From: Bacteroidaceae bacterium
GTDB lineage: Bacteria > Bacteroidota > Bacteroidia > Bacteroidales > Bacteroidaceae
Assembly (NCBI GenBank): GCA_017469685.1
Contig: JAFUFW010000011.1
Span: 1-35,665 of the forward strand
DNA length: 35,665 nucleotides
Direction: 5' to 3'
In this document: positions 16,197-24,928 of the stretch, piece by piece
How positions within the stretch are numbered: position 1 is the first letter of the stretch
Layout of the letters: each line of letters begins with the position of its first letter
The notes under the pieces: model-generated
Seen by the model: only the letters and a program-made list of their open reading frames with translations
Databases searched by the model: none
Told to the model about the DNA's origin: nothing
Made by a program: the position numbers and the translations under genes

Positions 16197-17768
16197 TTAG
16201 AGTGGAATATTACCGTGCTTCTTAGCAGGATTCGTCATACGCTTGTCGGCCAGCTGGTCCAGAGCGCGGATGATGCGGAAGCGGGTGTTGCGGGGCTCAA
16301 TCACATCGTCGATGTAGCCGTACTTGGCGGCATTGTAGGGATTGGCAAAGAGTTTGGTGTACTCTGCCTCCTTCTCGGCGATGAACTCCTTGGCAGCCTC
16401 GGGACCTTTCTCCTCCTTGATGGCCTTGGCCTCCTTGGCATAGAGCACGGCGGCAGCGCCGGCGGCACCCATGACGGCAATCTCGGCGGAGGGCCAAGCG
16501 TAGTTCATGTCGCCACGCAGCTGCTTGCAGCTCATCACGATGTGCGAGCCGCCATAGGACTTACGCAGGGTCACAGTTACCTTTGGCACCGTGCACTCGC
16601 CGAAGGCGTAGAGCAGCTTGGCGCCGTGCAGGATGACGGCATTGTACTCCTGGCCTGTACCGGGCAGGAAGCCGGGCACGTCAACGAGCGTGACGATAGG
16701 AATATTGAAGGCGTCGCAGAAGCGGACGAAGCGAGCACCCTTGCGCGAGGCGTTGCAGTCGAGCACGCCGGCCAGCTGCTTCGGCTGGTTGGCCACGATG
16801 CCCACGCTCTCGCCGTTGAAGCGGGCGAAGCCGACGATGATGTTCTTGGCGTAGTTGGGCTGCACCTCGAAGAACTCGCCATTGTCCACAACGCTGGCGA
16901 TGACCTCATACATGTCGTAAGGCATGTTAGGGTTGTCGGGGATGATCTCGTTGAGGTAGTCGTCCTTGCGGTCGATGGGGTCGGTGCACTCCACGCGTGG
17001 AGTCTTCTCGAGGTTGTTCTGCGGGATATAGCTGAGCAGCTGCTTGATCATGGCCATAGCCTCTTCCTCCGTCTTGGCGGTGAAGTGTGTCACGCCAGAC
17101 TTGGTGGAGTGGACGCTGGCGCCGCCGAGCTCTTCCTGAGTGACCACCTCGCCCAGCACGGTCTTCACCACGGCAGGGCCTGTGAGGAACATGTAAGAGG
17201 TGCCTTCCATCATCAGGGTGAAGTCAGTCAGTGCGGGGCTGTAGACAGCACCACCGGCGCAAGGACCGAAGATACCGCTGATCTGCGGAATAACACCGCT
17301 GGCCATGATGTTGCGCTGGAAGATCTCAGAGTAGCCAGCCAGGGCGTTGATACCCTCCTGGATGCGGGCACCGCCCGAGTCGTTGAGGCCGATGACCGGA
17401 GCGCCCACCTTCATGGCAGCGTCCATCACCTTGCAGATCTTCAGTGCCATGGTCTCGGAGAGAGAGCCGGCGTTCACTGTGAAGTCCTGGGCGAAGACAT
17501 AGACCAGGCGACCTGCGATTGTGCCGTAACCGGTCACCACGCCGTCGCCCATGTACTGCTTCTTCTCCATGCCGAAGTTGTGGCAGCGGTGCGTCACGAA
17601 CATGTCCATTTCCTCGAAGCTTCCTTCGTCCAGCAGCATGGCAATACGCTCGCGGGCGGTGTATTTACCGCGCTCGTGCTGCTTGTCGATAGCTTTCTCG
17701 CCTCCGCCCAGGCGGGCTTTGGCCCGGAGCTCAATCAGCTCCTGAATCTTTTCTGTTTGTTTGCTCAT
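16197..17768 (-). CDS. mmdA: Methylmalonyl-CoA decarboxylase alpha subunit (carboxyltransferase)
   Basis: This 523-residue protein of the acyl-CoA carboxyltransferase family moves the carboxyl group of (S)-methylmalonyl-CoA to biotin on MmdC, releasing propionyl-CoA. The acyl-CoA and biotin pockets are visible: [17 protein letters not shown] near residue 127, [21 protein letters not shown] near 162, and [20 protein letters not shown] in the C-terminal half. The same fold occurs in propionyl-CoA carboxylase beta chains, but linkage to the membrane beta and gamma subunits marks this as the decarboxylase. It is the first gene of the operon, preceded by a strong -7 box and a 5' hairpin. Confidence 0.95.
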   Translation of the reverse strand: MSKQTEKIQELIELRAKARLGGGEKAIDKQHERGKYTARERIAMLLDEGSFEEMDMFVTHRCHNFGMEKKQYMGDGVVTGYGTIAGRLVYVFAQDFTVNAGSLSETMALKICKVMDAAMKVGAPVIGLNDSGGARIQEGINALAGYSEIFQRNIMASGVIPQISGIFGPCAGGAVYSPALTDFTLMMEGTSYMFLTGPAVVKTVLGEVVTQEELGGASVHSTKSGVTHFTAKTEEEAMAMIKQLLSYIPQNNLEKTPRVECTDPIDRKDDYLNEIIPDNPNMPYDMYEVIASVVDNGEFFEVQPNYAKNIIVGFARFNGESVGIVANQPKQLAGVLDCNASRKGARFVRFCDAFNIPIVTLVDVPGFLPGTGQEYNAVILHGAKLLYAFGECTVPKVTVTLRKSYGGSHIVMSCKQLRGDMNYAWPSAEIAVMGAAGAAAVLYAKEAKAIKEEKGPEAAKEFIAEKEAEYTKLFANPYNAAKYGYIDDVIEPRNTRFRIIRALDQLADKRMTNPAKKHGNIPL

Positions 17769-17826
17769 TGCAAAAGATTTTATTGAAAATTGGTAAGTGT
17801 ATTATTAATTAAAGACAATAACAAAA

Positions 17827-17862
17827 GCCGCGAAACTGGCCTTTAAGGCCAAATATCGCGGC
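17827..17862 (-). promoter_or_regulatory. Imperfect palindrome at the predicted 5' end of the mmdA transcript
   Basis: GCCGCGA (17827-17833) pairs with TCGCGGC (17856-17862), and TGGCCTTTAAGGCCA (17837-17851) is a perfect inner palindrome. It directly follows the -7 box in the direction of transcription, so the mRNA would begin with a stem-loop. It could stabilise the message or be an operator; the sequence does not decide. Confidence 0.5.
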
Positions 17863-17918
17863 AAAGGTAATAAATAATTGGGGATTAGGACTTAGGGATT
17901 AGGGATTTTTTTGCCCAA
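17862..17918 (-). promoter_or_regulatory. Promoter module of the mmd operon
   Basis: On the minus strand TACCTTTG lies at 17862-17869. Upstream, TTGGGC followed by an A run and ATCC, then CCTAATCCCCAAT, gives a 57-bp module of the same length and order as the ends of the duplicated promoter segments at 26-131 and 1077-1182. The -33 TTTG is not evident, as in those segments. Confidence 0.6.
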
Positions 17919-17949
17919 GAAGCAAATTATTTTTATGGAACATGAATCT

Positions 17950-19917
17950 CTAATCCAATTCCAGCACCAGCGCCTCGCGTGGGGCGAGGGCGACGTCGGT
18001 CGAGAGGTCGAACCGGCGTTCGGTAGGAATGTCGGTGGCCGCGGTGCTGGCGGCAGAGCCTTCCGGCCTTAGCAGTTCGGCAATGCGTGCCACTTCGAGT
18101 GTGGCGGGTTGGTCGGTTCCGTTAACCACGGTGATGACGGTGTTGCCTTGCCAGCGGCGGGCTACGACGTACACGCCCTTCCAAGGAATGAACTGCGTTG
18201 TAGCGCCGCGGGTGATGGTCTCGTTGCCCTGGCGCCAATGCAGCAAGGCCCTCATCCACTTGAACATCTCCTGCTGTTCGGCTGTTCGCCCGCTCTCGTT
18301 GAAAGCATCTTGCACGTCGCCGGGGAAGCCGCCCGGGAAATCGCAACGCACATTGCCGTCGGTCACCTCCTTGGTGCCGTCCATGAGGATTTCCGTTCCA
18401 TAGTAGATCTGCGGTATGCGGGGAAGCGTGAGAAGCAGAGCGAGCGCCTGCTTCAGCTTTTCCACCTTATAAGGCCCCTGCGCAGTGCCGAGGAAGCGGT
18501 CGGTGTCATGATTGTCGACGAAGGCCATGACGTGGGTCGGGTCGGTGTAGAGATAGTCGTAGAGCAGGCTGCCATAGATGCGATTGTAGCCGTCCCACCA
18601 AGGATCGGTCTGCTCATTCTTGGCCTTGGCAAGCTTATCGAAGAAGCTGAAGTCCATGACAGTCTTGAGGTAGGAGTTGTAGCCCGTCAGCCGCGAATCC
18701 TTCTGCCACGCTGCTGTGTAGGCAGGCTCCGTGACCCATGTCTCGCCAACGACGTTGAAGTTGGGGTATTCCTCATCGAGGCGCTGCATCCAGCGCGCCA
18801 TGCCAGTGCGGTCGGCGTAGGGATAAGTGTCCATGCGTATGCCGTCGATGCCAGCCGTTTCTATCCACCAGATGCTGTTCTGGATGAGGTAGGTCATCAG
18901 GTGTGGATTGCGGTGGTTGAGGTCGGGCATAGTCGCCACGAACCATCCGTCGACGGTCTCGCGCATATCTGCCTCTGAGGCGTATGGGTCGAAGACAGGC
19001 GTTATCTTGTAGGAAGTCTGCTGGAACTGCTCTGTCGGGTAGACAGCCCCCGTGCTGTCGCGGCGGTCGTGGCCTTTGAGCCACTCGCTGATGTTGAGCC
19101 AGTCCTTGCTCGGCAGGTCGCTGACCCAAGGGTGGTCGAACCCGCAGTGGTTGAAGATCATATCCATGACCACCTTCAAGCCTTTGGCATGAGCCTCATC
19201 GATGAGCTGACGGTACTGCTCGTTGGTGCCGAAGCGGGGGTCAACGCGGTAGTAGTCGGTAGTGGCATAGCCATGATAGGTCGAGGCGCCGTTGTCGTCG
19301 GGCGAATTGTTCTCGAGGATAGGCGTGAACCAAAGAGCTGTTACGCCCAAGTCGGTGAAGTAGTCGAGGTGGCGGCGCACGCCCTCGAGGTCGCCGCCGT
19401 GGCGCAGCGAGGGTTGCGTGCGGTCCTCAACGTAGTTGTTCATGCCTTCGACCTGCGCCGGATGCTCAGGCCCTTGTGCGAAGCGGTCGGGCATAAGCAG
19501 GTAGATGACGTCGGCATTCGTGAAGCCTTCGCGCTCGCTGCCGGCCTTTTCGCGCTCTTTGAGCTGATAGCGCACGATGGTCTTGTCGTCGGTGCCTGGC
19601 CGGCAGAACGCTATGGGCAGTTCGCCAGCGCTCACACCTTTAAGGTTCAGGTAGACAAGCAGATAGTTAGGCGAGTCGAGGCGCACTACGGAGTCCACTT
19701 GGGCGCCGTCGACATAGACTTCGGCATCACGGATGCCCGGGCCGTAGACCATCAGCTGCAGCGACGGGTCCTTCAATCCCACATACCAGTTGGTAGGGTC
19801 AATTCTGCTTACCTCCACGGCGCCGTTGCCCTCGCTCTTGAAGACTGCCGGGCGGCTGTTGCAGGCTGCCAGCGTCAGTAGCGAGCATGCAAGTGCAAAA
19901 AAGATTTTCGTTTTCAT
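17950..19917 (-). CDS. GH13 alpha-amylase family lipoprotein (neopullulanase/cyclomaltodextrinase-like)
   Basis: The frame runs to 20031, but the ATG at 19917 gives a lipoprotein signal peptide with lipobox LAAC (MKTKIFFALACSLLTLAAC), hence 655 residues. An N-terminal Ig-like module typical of cyclomaltodextrinases (WYVGLKDPSLQLMVYGPGI) is followed by the catalytic barrel. Catalytic residues are Asp363 in DGIRMDTYPYAD, Glu392 in VVGETW and Asp471 in VDNHDTDRF. A C-terminal beta domain completes it. It should cleave alpha-1,4-glucans or maltodextrins at the cell envelope. Related B. theta SusA is periplasmic, whereas this one is lipid-anchored. No SusC/SusD genes are adjacent. A tandem LacI-type operator lies upstream. 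Confidence 0.92.
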   Translation of the reverse strand: MKTKIFFALACSLLTLAACNSRPAVFKSEGNGAVEVSRIDPTNWYVGLKDPSLQLMVYGPGIRDAEVYVDGAQVDSVVRLDSPNYLLVYLNLKGVSAGELPIAFCRPGTDDKTIVRYQLKEREKAGSEREGFTNADVIYLLMPDRFAQGPEHPAQVEGMNNYVEDRTQPSLRHGGDLEGVRRHLDYFTDLGVTALWFTPILENNSPDDNGASTYHGYATTDYYRVDPRFGTNEQYRQLIDEAHAKGLKVVMDMIFNHCGFDHPWVSDLPSKDWLNISEWLKGHDRRDSTGAVYPTEQFQQTSYKITPVFDPYASEADMRETVDGWFVATMPDLNHRNPHLMTYLIQNSIWWIETAGIDGIRMDTYPYADRTGMARWMQRLDEEYPNFNVVGETWVTEPAYTAAWQKDSRLTGYNSYLKTVMDFSFFDKLAKAKNEQTDPWWDGYNRIYGSLLYDYLYTDPTHVMAFVDNHDTDRFLGTAQGPYKVEKLKQALALLLTLPRIPQIYYGTEILMDGTKEVTDGNVRCDFPGGFPGDVQDAFNESGRTAEQQEMFKWMRALLHWRQGNETITRGATTQFIPWKGVYVVARRWQGNTVITVVNGTDQPATLEVARIAELLRPEGSAASTAATDIPTERRFDLSTDVALAPREALVLELD

Positions 19918-19955
19918 GCTGAGAAAGAAAATGTTTAGTATGGTTTTTCCTGCTG

Positions 19956-19963
19956 CAAAGTTA
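19956..19963 (-). promoter_or_regulatory. -7 box of the GH13 gene
   Basis: On the minus strand this reads TAACTTTG, matching TAnnTTTG, 38 bp before the ATG at 19917. The upstream -33 position has only a partial match (ATTGG near 19982-19986). Confidence 0.55.
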
Positions 19964-20005
19964 AGGCAAAAAAACAGGCCGCCAATGAAAAGAACGGAAA
20001 AAGAT

Positions 20006-20029
20006 GCAAGCGCTTGTACAAACGTTTGC
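20006..20029. promoter_or_regulatory. Tandem LacI/GalR-family operator upstream of the GH13 gene
   Basis: GCAAGCGCTTGT (20006-20017) is followed directly by ACAAACGTTTGC (20018-20029). Each contains a 10-bp perfect palindrome with the central CG and flanking CAA/TTG typical of LacI-family operators such as those of maltose regulators. Together they form a 24-bp near-palindrome centred on GTAC. It lies about 42-65 bp upstream of the -7 box. The binding protein is not encoded in the window. Confidence 0.65.
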
Positions 20030-20055
20030 ACTTACAGCTGAATATGAGCCAGAGG

Positions 20056-20120
20056 GGTTCGGCCGAAAGGCTTAAGGGTTTCGGGCAAAAGGGTTAAGGG
20101 TTATACGAAAAAAGGCCAAG
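20056..20120. repeat. Degenerate 22-bp tandem repeat
   Basis: Three units follow each other: 20056-20076 (GGTTCGGCCGAAAGGCTTAAG), where the first 20 bases carry the pattern, 20077-20098 (GGTTTCGGGCAAAAGG then GTTAAG) and 20099-20120 (GGTTATACGAAAAAAGGCC then AAG). A partial fourth unit (GGTTTCAGG) runs into the adjoining hairpin. Similar units lie at the right end of the window. The gap 19918-20232 contains these, the operator, the promoter and the terminator, and no gene. Confidence 0.6.
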
Positions 20121-20166
20121 GGTTTCAGGTGTCCCACCATGGTGAGACACCTGAAACCCTTGGCCT
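20113..20166 (-). terminator. Strong terminator after the 1303-residue secreted protein gene
   Basis: A 21-bp perfect stem (20113-20133 with 20146-20166) encloses a 12-nt loop containing the palindrome CACCATGGTG. On the minus strand the stem is followed by TTTTTT, as expected of an intrinsic terminator for the gene ending at 20233. The loop region AGGTGTCCCACCATGGTGA (20127-20145) recurs exactly at 35574-35592. Confidence 0.8.
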
Positions 20167-20232
20167 GATTTTATGACACATCTGGTCTTACAAAGCTGAG
20201 GGGCAGGCCAGTGCGTCCTCTTAACCCTATGC

Positions 20233-23200
20233 TCAGCGACCGGAGGTGAGGGTCTGGCTCAAGGTCCGCCCGGTCTGCAAGTCCTTAGCCTTGACAATGA
20301 CTGCCGTGTGGGGCGGTATGCCCAGCTCTAAGCGCTCCTGAGCCGCAGGCCACACGCAAGAGTGGAGCCGCAGACCTGCCTGCGTGAACACATCGACCTG
20401 CCATGCCGCGCCGCGTCCACTGCCTGCGAGCACTACGCGTGATCCCTCCACACGGAGGCTCACGGGCATCGTCTCCTCAAGATCAATGCATTTATCCACG
20501 ATCGGGTCATCGCTGTCGGCCGGTGCATCGGGATAGAACAGGCGCAGGAATGGATAGCCGTCGTTGATGTCATTGTTGCGCCCCCATGTCTCGTCAAAGT
20601 CCCAATCAACATAGGTAGCCTTGGCCTTCATCTCTGCAGTCGTCTTTCCGCCTTTGGCCTTCTGGTTGGCGACCAGTTCCTTGTTGTAGTATGTACTGCT
20701 GCCATTGGAGCCCGCATCTAAACCTTTATAGCTTTGGTCGGCGCTATAGCAATTGCTAACGACGCAGTTCTTGCTCCCATACATAACGCCATACATGATG
20801 TTTGCCAGGCTGCCGGCATGGGTATTGTTTTCGACATTCTCTATAGTTACGAGCGAATAACAATTGCTGATGCGATTGTCCTTTCCCCGTTCTTGACCTA
20901 CGATGCCTGCCGCGTACACATCCCAATATTTGCTATTCGGGCAGACAATACGTCCTTCGGCAAAACACTTTTCCACCGCGTTGTTCTCTCCCTCAAGGTA
21001 TCCCACCATCAATCCGGCTATGTCGCCAATCTTGAAATCATCATTAGTGGCATCGCCCGACTGCATGACAATAGCCGAAGCCCTTATGCCAAGGCCGGTG
21101 ACAGTGCAACCGCTGGCATCAATAGAGCTGAACAGGCCATAGCTGTCTGTCTCCTCGCTGTAAGGCAAAGGTATGTCAAATACACTGATATACATTCCGT
21201 ATATGATGTGTCCTTGCCCGTTGAACGCCCCCTTAAACCCCTTGATGGGTATCCATGTCGTAGCGTAGGCATTATGCCCCCAGAAGGCCCAATCGGTAGT
21301 GTCGTTCAGGAATATATCGTTGTCCAGAACGACGGACTTGCCTTCAAAGTCGTTGGGAACAGTCGTCAAATTACCCTCGTCATCATAGGCTCCGTTTACC
21401 ATAGCTGCGAATCCACGCAACTGCGCGGCTGTCTTGATATGGAATGTGTTGGCGAATTTATTGTTGAAGGGCGTAAGGTCGATGTCGTGGATGTCGTTCT
21501 TTATCCACCTGGCATAGAGCGTAAGGTCTGATGTGGGCTGTTCCATTTCGAAATCGAAGAACTGAGTCAGTTGCTCGTCCTTATACCACCCGGCAAAGAT
21601 TTGCCCCTCCTTGGTGGGACGTGCGGGCACCACCGCCATGCTTCCGGCCTCCATGTAGCGAGTGGGCAGAGCCGTGCCGCCATTACTTTCAAACTTGACA
21701 GCCACCGCGGGTGTGTACGCCCCATTGTCCGCCACCCAAGGATAGTCGCCGCTGCGCATCTGCCAGTAGTTGAGCTGTAGGTCGGGGTCGCCCATATGCT
21801 CGGCATTCCATCGGCAGACGGCATCGTTGAGGGTGTTAACGCACTCTGCCGATTGCAGCCACTCAACCGTCCTCCAACTATAGTAGCCGCCTTCACCACC
21901 TTCATCATAGTCTTCGCAAACCATAAAGCAGTTCTCCTCCTTTTCAAATGCCATCCCAGGGCTATTCACATTGCTTGTGCCAGTGTAGAGTGCATTGACG
22001 ATCTGACTGCCATAGCTGGTCAGGCCGTAACCTACGAAAGCGCCCTCGCCGTTCACCTCTGCGCTGCTCATACAGTTCAGCATCAGCACGTATTGACCTT
22101 TGTCTGAAGCAAACGAGCCTATGTCTCCTTCCTTGTCACCCACGTGCAAGGCCTCGCCTGAGACGTGGCACTGTATGATATGGGCGCCTTTACCGATATA
22201 GCCGGCTAATATGCCTCCGCTGCACGCGTGAACGTATGCATCTGTGACACCGAGGTCACGAATGACGCTGTTGTATCGGTTGCTTATATTGCCGAACAGG
22301 CCTTGTTGGGTGCCCAGATTGTCAATATACATATTCTGCACCTCATGGAAACCGCCATCATAGTTGCCTCTGAAATAGTAGCTCCACTTGCTTTTGCAGC
22401 GTGGAAGCTCTAAGGTGGTTCCTATGGGCTCAAACTGCGTGGGCATATTCTCTCCCCATTGCTCCATCGGTGCGTTTAATATGATGTCTGCAGTCTGACG
22501 CAGATATTCGCCTCTGAAATCATAACCATGATTGGTGAGCCATGCCAAATCCTGCAACTGTTCCTTGTTGCCCACAAGATATGGGTCTTCCTTGGTTCCT
22601 GCGCCCGGGAAAAAGACTGAGGCATCCTTAGTGCGGACGCCAGTGGCTCGTGGCAACTGGCCAGGACGATATTCCCACTGGCTTGTGCCCAAAAGCTTGG
22701 CCACACGGTTCAACGTATCCACAAAAGCCTGACTTTGCATATAGGCCAGCGTGACTTCATGGGCCGACCACCCCTCCTCTCCGCCTATCGGATTGTTCGT
22801 GGAGGGTAAGCCATCGCTGCGCCAATAGCAGTTCACCTCCATGCTTGGTTCTGCAAGCTCATAATTAATGCTGTTTGTATCATCGTTGAATGAGGCATGG
22901 AATGTGAATGCGAACCTTTCCCATTGGGTCTTAAGCGGCTGAAGACATGGACTTATGCTACCTGCCGCGAAGCTGTTGACAATGACACCTGTTTGCGGAG
23001 TCTCATATGTATGGCCGGCCACAATCCCATTATCACGAACGAACATTACCATCACGGCTGGATAATCCCCTGTGCTGTTGTCCTTATACTCGCCATCAGC
23101 ATAACAAGACTCAATGCGGCCGGTATTGGTCATACAGAAGCCTGCCACCACGCTTATACCAGTGGCAAAGATAGGCGTGTTGTCGGAGGAGAGCTTGCCG

Positions 23201-24144
23201 TGAGCCATGCATTCACGTATGATGCCTGAGTTTTTTTCAACGAACCCTGCAGCACTAAGCGAATTCTCTCGTCCGGGGTTATTACCCAACTTGGCCGAGA
23301 TGTTGGTGCTGCTTTCGCATTGCTCTATCAGGCCATAGTTATTACAGACAAAGCCTGAGCCCACGGCGTGACAGGTGATGTTCACTTCGCCCTCAGCCAC
23401 GCAGTTGCGGATTACGCCGTCCGCATGGTTGTTCACAGCGATGGGTGCTGCGCGGTATCCCCATGTCGTAACATTGACGCTGCAGTTCTCAATAAGGCCA
23501 TGGTTGTCGTAGGCAAGGCCGGCCATCTCCGTCCCTTCGCTCGAACTCCTCAAAGTACCTTCCACGTGGCAATTGCGAATGGTACTTCCATTCTGTACGG
23601 ATGTCACCAACATAGCTTGTGACAAGGCCGACATCATGCCGCCTGACATATTCACGTTCTCTATTGTTCCTCCATCCACTACGCCGAACAGGGCTTTGTA
23701 GAAGATGCTCAGGTCAAGCGAAGTTATGTCGCTGTTCCAGGCATAAGGGTCCCAATCCGAGCCCCAGCCTATGCCGCCGGCATAATATATATTGTGAATA
23801 GTGTGTCCTCCGCCATCGAACGAGCCACGGAAAGCACAAGTGTCGGTTGTCTGCCAGTCCATGAATATCTGCCCGATGGGCGTCCACATCAGGGTGTCAC
23901 GGCCTTCTGCGAAGGAGTTGAGGTATATGTCCTGTGTGAGACGGAAATGCTTGCCGGCAAAGTCCTGACGGTCAACATTGACCATCTCGGCCAATCCAGC
24001 CAACTGCTCTGGTGTGGAAATAAGGAATGGATTGGCTTGTGAGCCATTGCCCGAGAGCTGTTTGTCGGCCGTCCCGTCCCATATGTGCTGAGCCTGTGCT
24101 TGCCCGACCAGGATGATGGCGAGCGCAATTAAGATTCGTTTCAT
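20233..24144 (-). CDS. Large secreted repeat protein with GLUG-like and Listeria-Bacteroides (InlB-type) repeats
   Basis: This 1303-residue protein has a signal peptide (MKRILIALAIILVGQAQAQ). Three times it starts a section with a similar motif: ISTPEQLAGLAEMVN (about 42-56), VGNKEQLQDLAWLTN (about 520-540) and IKTAAQLRGFAAMVN (about 898-915). Each is followed by beta-rich short repeats with spaced Gly, Asn and Cys, such as GLIENCSVN and GRIESCYADG. These resemble GLUG repeats and suggest a parallel beta-helix. An InlB-type repeat at about 816-880 (KFESNGGT...FAGWYKDEQL...LYARW) separates the second and third sections. The C-terminus (VSLRVEGSRVVLAGSGRG to the end) resembles an exported-protein tail. 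A surface adhesin role is inference. It follows the response regulator gene by 11 bp. Confidence 0.8.
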   Translation of the reverse strand: MKRILIALAIILVGQAQAQHIWDGTADKQLSGNGSQANPFLISTPEQLAGLAEMVNVDRQDFAGKHFRLTQDIYLNSFAEGRDTLMWTPIGQIFMDWQTTDTCAFRGSFDGGGHTIHNIYYAGGIGWGSDWDPYAWNSDITSLDLSIFYKALFGVVDGGTIENVNMSGGMMSALSQAMLVTSVQNGSTIRNCHVEGTLRSSSEGTEMAGLAYDNHGLIENCSVNVTTWGYRAAPIAVNNHADGVIRNCVAEGEVNITCHAVGSGFVCNNYGLIEQCESSTNISAKLGNNPGRENSLSAAGFVEKNSGIIRECMAHGKLSSDNTPIFATGISVVAGFCMTNTGRIESCYADGEYKDNSTGDYPAVMVMFVRDNGIVAGHTYETPQTGVIVNSFAAGSISPCLQPLKTQWERFAFTFHASFNDDTNSINYELAEPSMEVNCYWRSDGLPSTNNPIGGEEGWSAHEVTLAYMQSQAFVDTLNRVAKLLGTSQWEYRPGQLPRATGVRTKDASVFFPGAGTKEDPYLVGNKEQLQDLAWLTNHGYDFRGEYLRQTADIILNAPMEQWGENMPTQFEPIGTTLELPRCKSKWSYYFRGNYDGGFHEVQNMYIDNLGTQQGLFGNISNRYNSVIRDLGVTDAYVHACSGGILAGYIGKGAHIIQCHVSGEALHVGDKEGDIGSFASDKGQYVLMLNCMSSAEVNGEGAFVGYGLTSYGSQIVNALYTGTSNVNSPGMAFEKEENCFMVCEDYDEGGEGGYYSWRTVEWLQSAECVNTLNDAVCRWNAEHMGDPDLQLNYWQMRSGDYPWVADNGAYTPAVAVKFESNGGTALPTRYMEAGSMAVVPARPTKEGQIFAGWYKDEQLTQFFDFEMEQPTSDLTLYARWIKNDIHDIDLTPFNNKFANTFHIKTAAQLRGFAAMVNGAYDDEGNLTTVPNDFEGKSVVLDNDIFLNDTTDWAFWGHNAYATTWIPIKGFKGAFNGQGHIIYGMYISVFDIPLPYSEETDSYGLFSSIDASGCTVTGLGIRASAIVMQSGDATNDDFKIGDIAGLMVGYLEGENNAVEKCFAEGRIVCPNSKYWDVYAAGIVGQERGKDNRISNCYSLVTIENVENNTHAGSLANIMYGVMYGSKNCVVSNCYSADQSYKGLDAGSNGSSTYYNKELVANQKAKGGKTTAEMKAKATYVDWDFDETWGRNNDINDGYPFLRLFYPDAPADSDDPIVDKCIDLEETMPVSLRVEGSRVVLAGSGRGAAWQVDVFTQAGLRLHSCVWPAAQERLELGIPPHTAVIVKAKDLQTGRTLSQTLTSGR

Positions 24145-24155
24145 ACTTTCATGAA

Positions 24156-24791
24156 TTATCGTTTAACATTAATATATCCTTTGGCAATCCCCTCCTTGAC
24201 GAGCTGCGCCATGTTCGTGACGGCCAGCTTGCGCATGATGCGTTTGCGATGAAATTCAATTGTGTTAGCCGACACGAACAGGCGCTCGGCAATATCCTTC
24301 GTCTGTAGCCCTTCAGCTATGAGGCGCAGGATATCTATCTCGCGTTCCGATAGCGTCTGGTGGCGCTCCATCTCCTCGCAACATTCGCGGAAATGGCTGC
24401 TGAAATAGGTGCCCCCGTCGAGCACGCTGGCTATGGCCTGCTGCATCTCGCCCGGGTCGTCATTTTTCATCACTATAGCATTAGCCCCGCTGCTTACCAT
24501 CTTATGCAGCGTCCACAGCTCGTCGTGGATGGTGTGGAAGATGAAAGCGCTGTCGGGCGAGAGCGTCTGAAGGCTCTTTAAAAGTTCTATGCCCGTCATG
24601 TCGGGCAACTCTACATCTATGATGTATAAGTCATAAGGATGCGCCACTGTGAGTTCCATGGCTTGCTTCGCCGTGGCTGTGCAGTCGATGGTGCCGAGGG
24701 CAGGGTTTGCTGCCATGAGGGTTTTTAGTCCTATGGCTACTATTTCATGGTCTTCGATGATGAGCAGGTTTGCCTTTTCTGTTTGTTCCAT
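24156..24791 (-). CDS. LuxR/NarL-type response regulator
   Basis: This 211-residue protein has an N-terminal receiver domain with the acidic pair Glu13-Asp14, phospho-acceptor Asp59 (YIIDVELPD), Thr87 and Lys109. A C-terminal helix-turn-helix follows (about 147-205) with LSEREIDILRLIAEGLQTKD and the recognition helix SANTIEFHRKRIMRKL. It should be phosphorylated by the sensor kinase encoded just upstream at 24929-26854, and it is followed after 11 bp by the gene for the 1303-residue secreted protein, a likely co-transcribed gene and possible target. A -7 box lies 29 bp before its start. Confidence 0.94.
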   Translation of the reverse strand: MEQTEKANLLIIEDHEIVAIGLKTLMAANPALGTIDCTATAKQAMELTVAHPYDLYIIDVELPDMTGIELLKSLQTLSPDSAFIFHTIHDELWTLHKMVSSGANAIVMKNDDPGEMQQAIASVLDGGTYFSSHFRECCEEMERHQTLSEREIDILRLIAEGLQTKDIAERLFVSANTIEFHRKRIMRKLAVTNMAQLVKEGIAKGYINVKR

Positions 24792-24820
24792 TCTTGAGTT
24801 TTATGTTGATTTGTCGTCTG

Positions 24821-24828
24821 CAAACATA
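24821..24828 (-). promoter_or_regulatory. -7 box before the response regulator gene
   Basis: The minus strand reads TATGTTTG, matching TAnnTTTG, 29 bp before the ATG. Together with the hairpin at 24887-24904 it suggests that regulator and kinase are separate transcription units. No -33 box at normal spacing is seen. Confidence 0.45.
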
Positions 24829-24886
24829 GATAAAAAAGACAAAAAAACCTTTCCCTCACGAAAAAAAATGTAAGGAAAAGACAAAA

Positions 24887-24904
24887 ACTACGGAATGCCG
24901 TAGT
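24887..24904 (-). terminator. Terminator after the sensor kinase gene
   Basis: ACTACGG and CCGTAGT pair perfectly over 7 bp around the loop AATG. On the minus strand TTTTTGTC follows, as in a short intrinsic terminator. It begins 25 bp after the kinase stop. Confidence 0.6.
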
Positions 24905-24928
24905 CCGAATGATAATAAAAGAGAGGCA

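Noticed and set aside
19918-20031. Longer N-terminus for the GH13 protein (38 more residues)
   Set aside because: The shorter start gives a textbook lipoprotein signal peptide, and the -7 box lies inside the longer frame.
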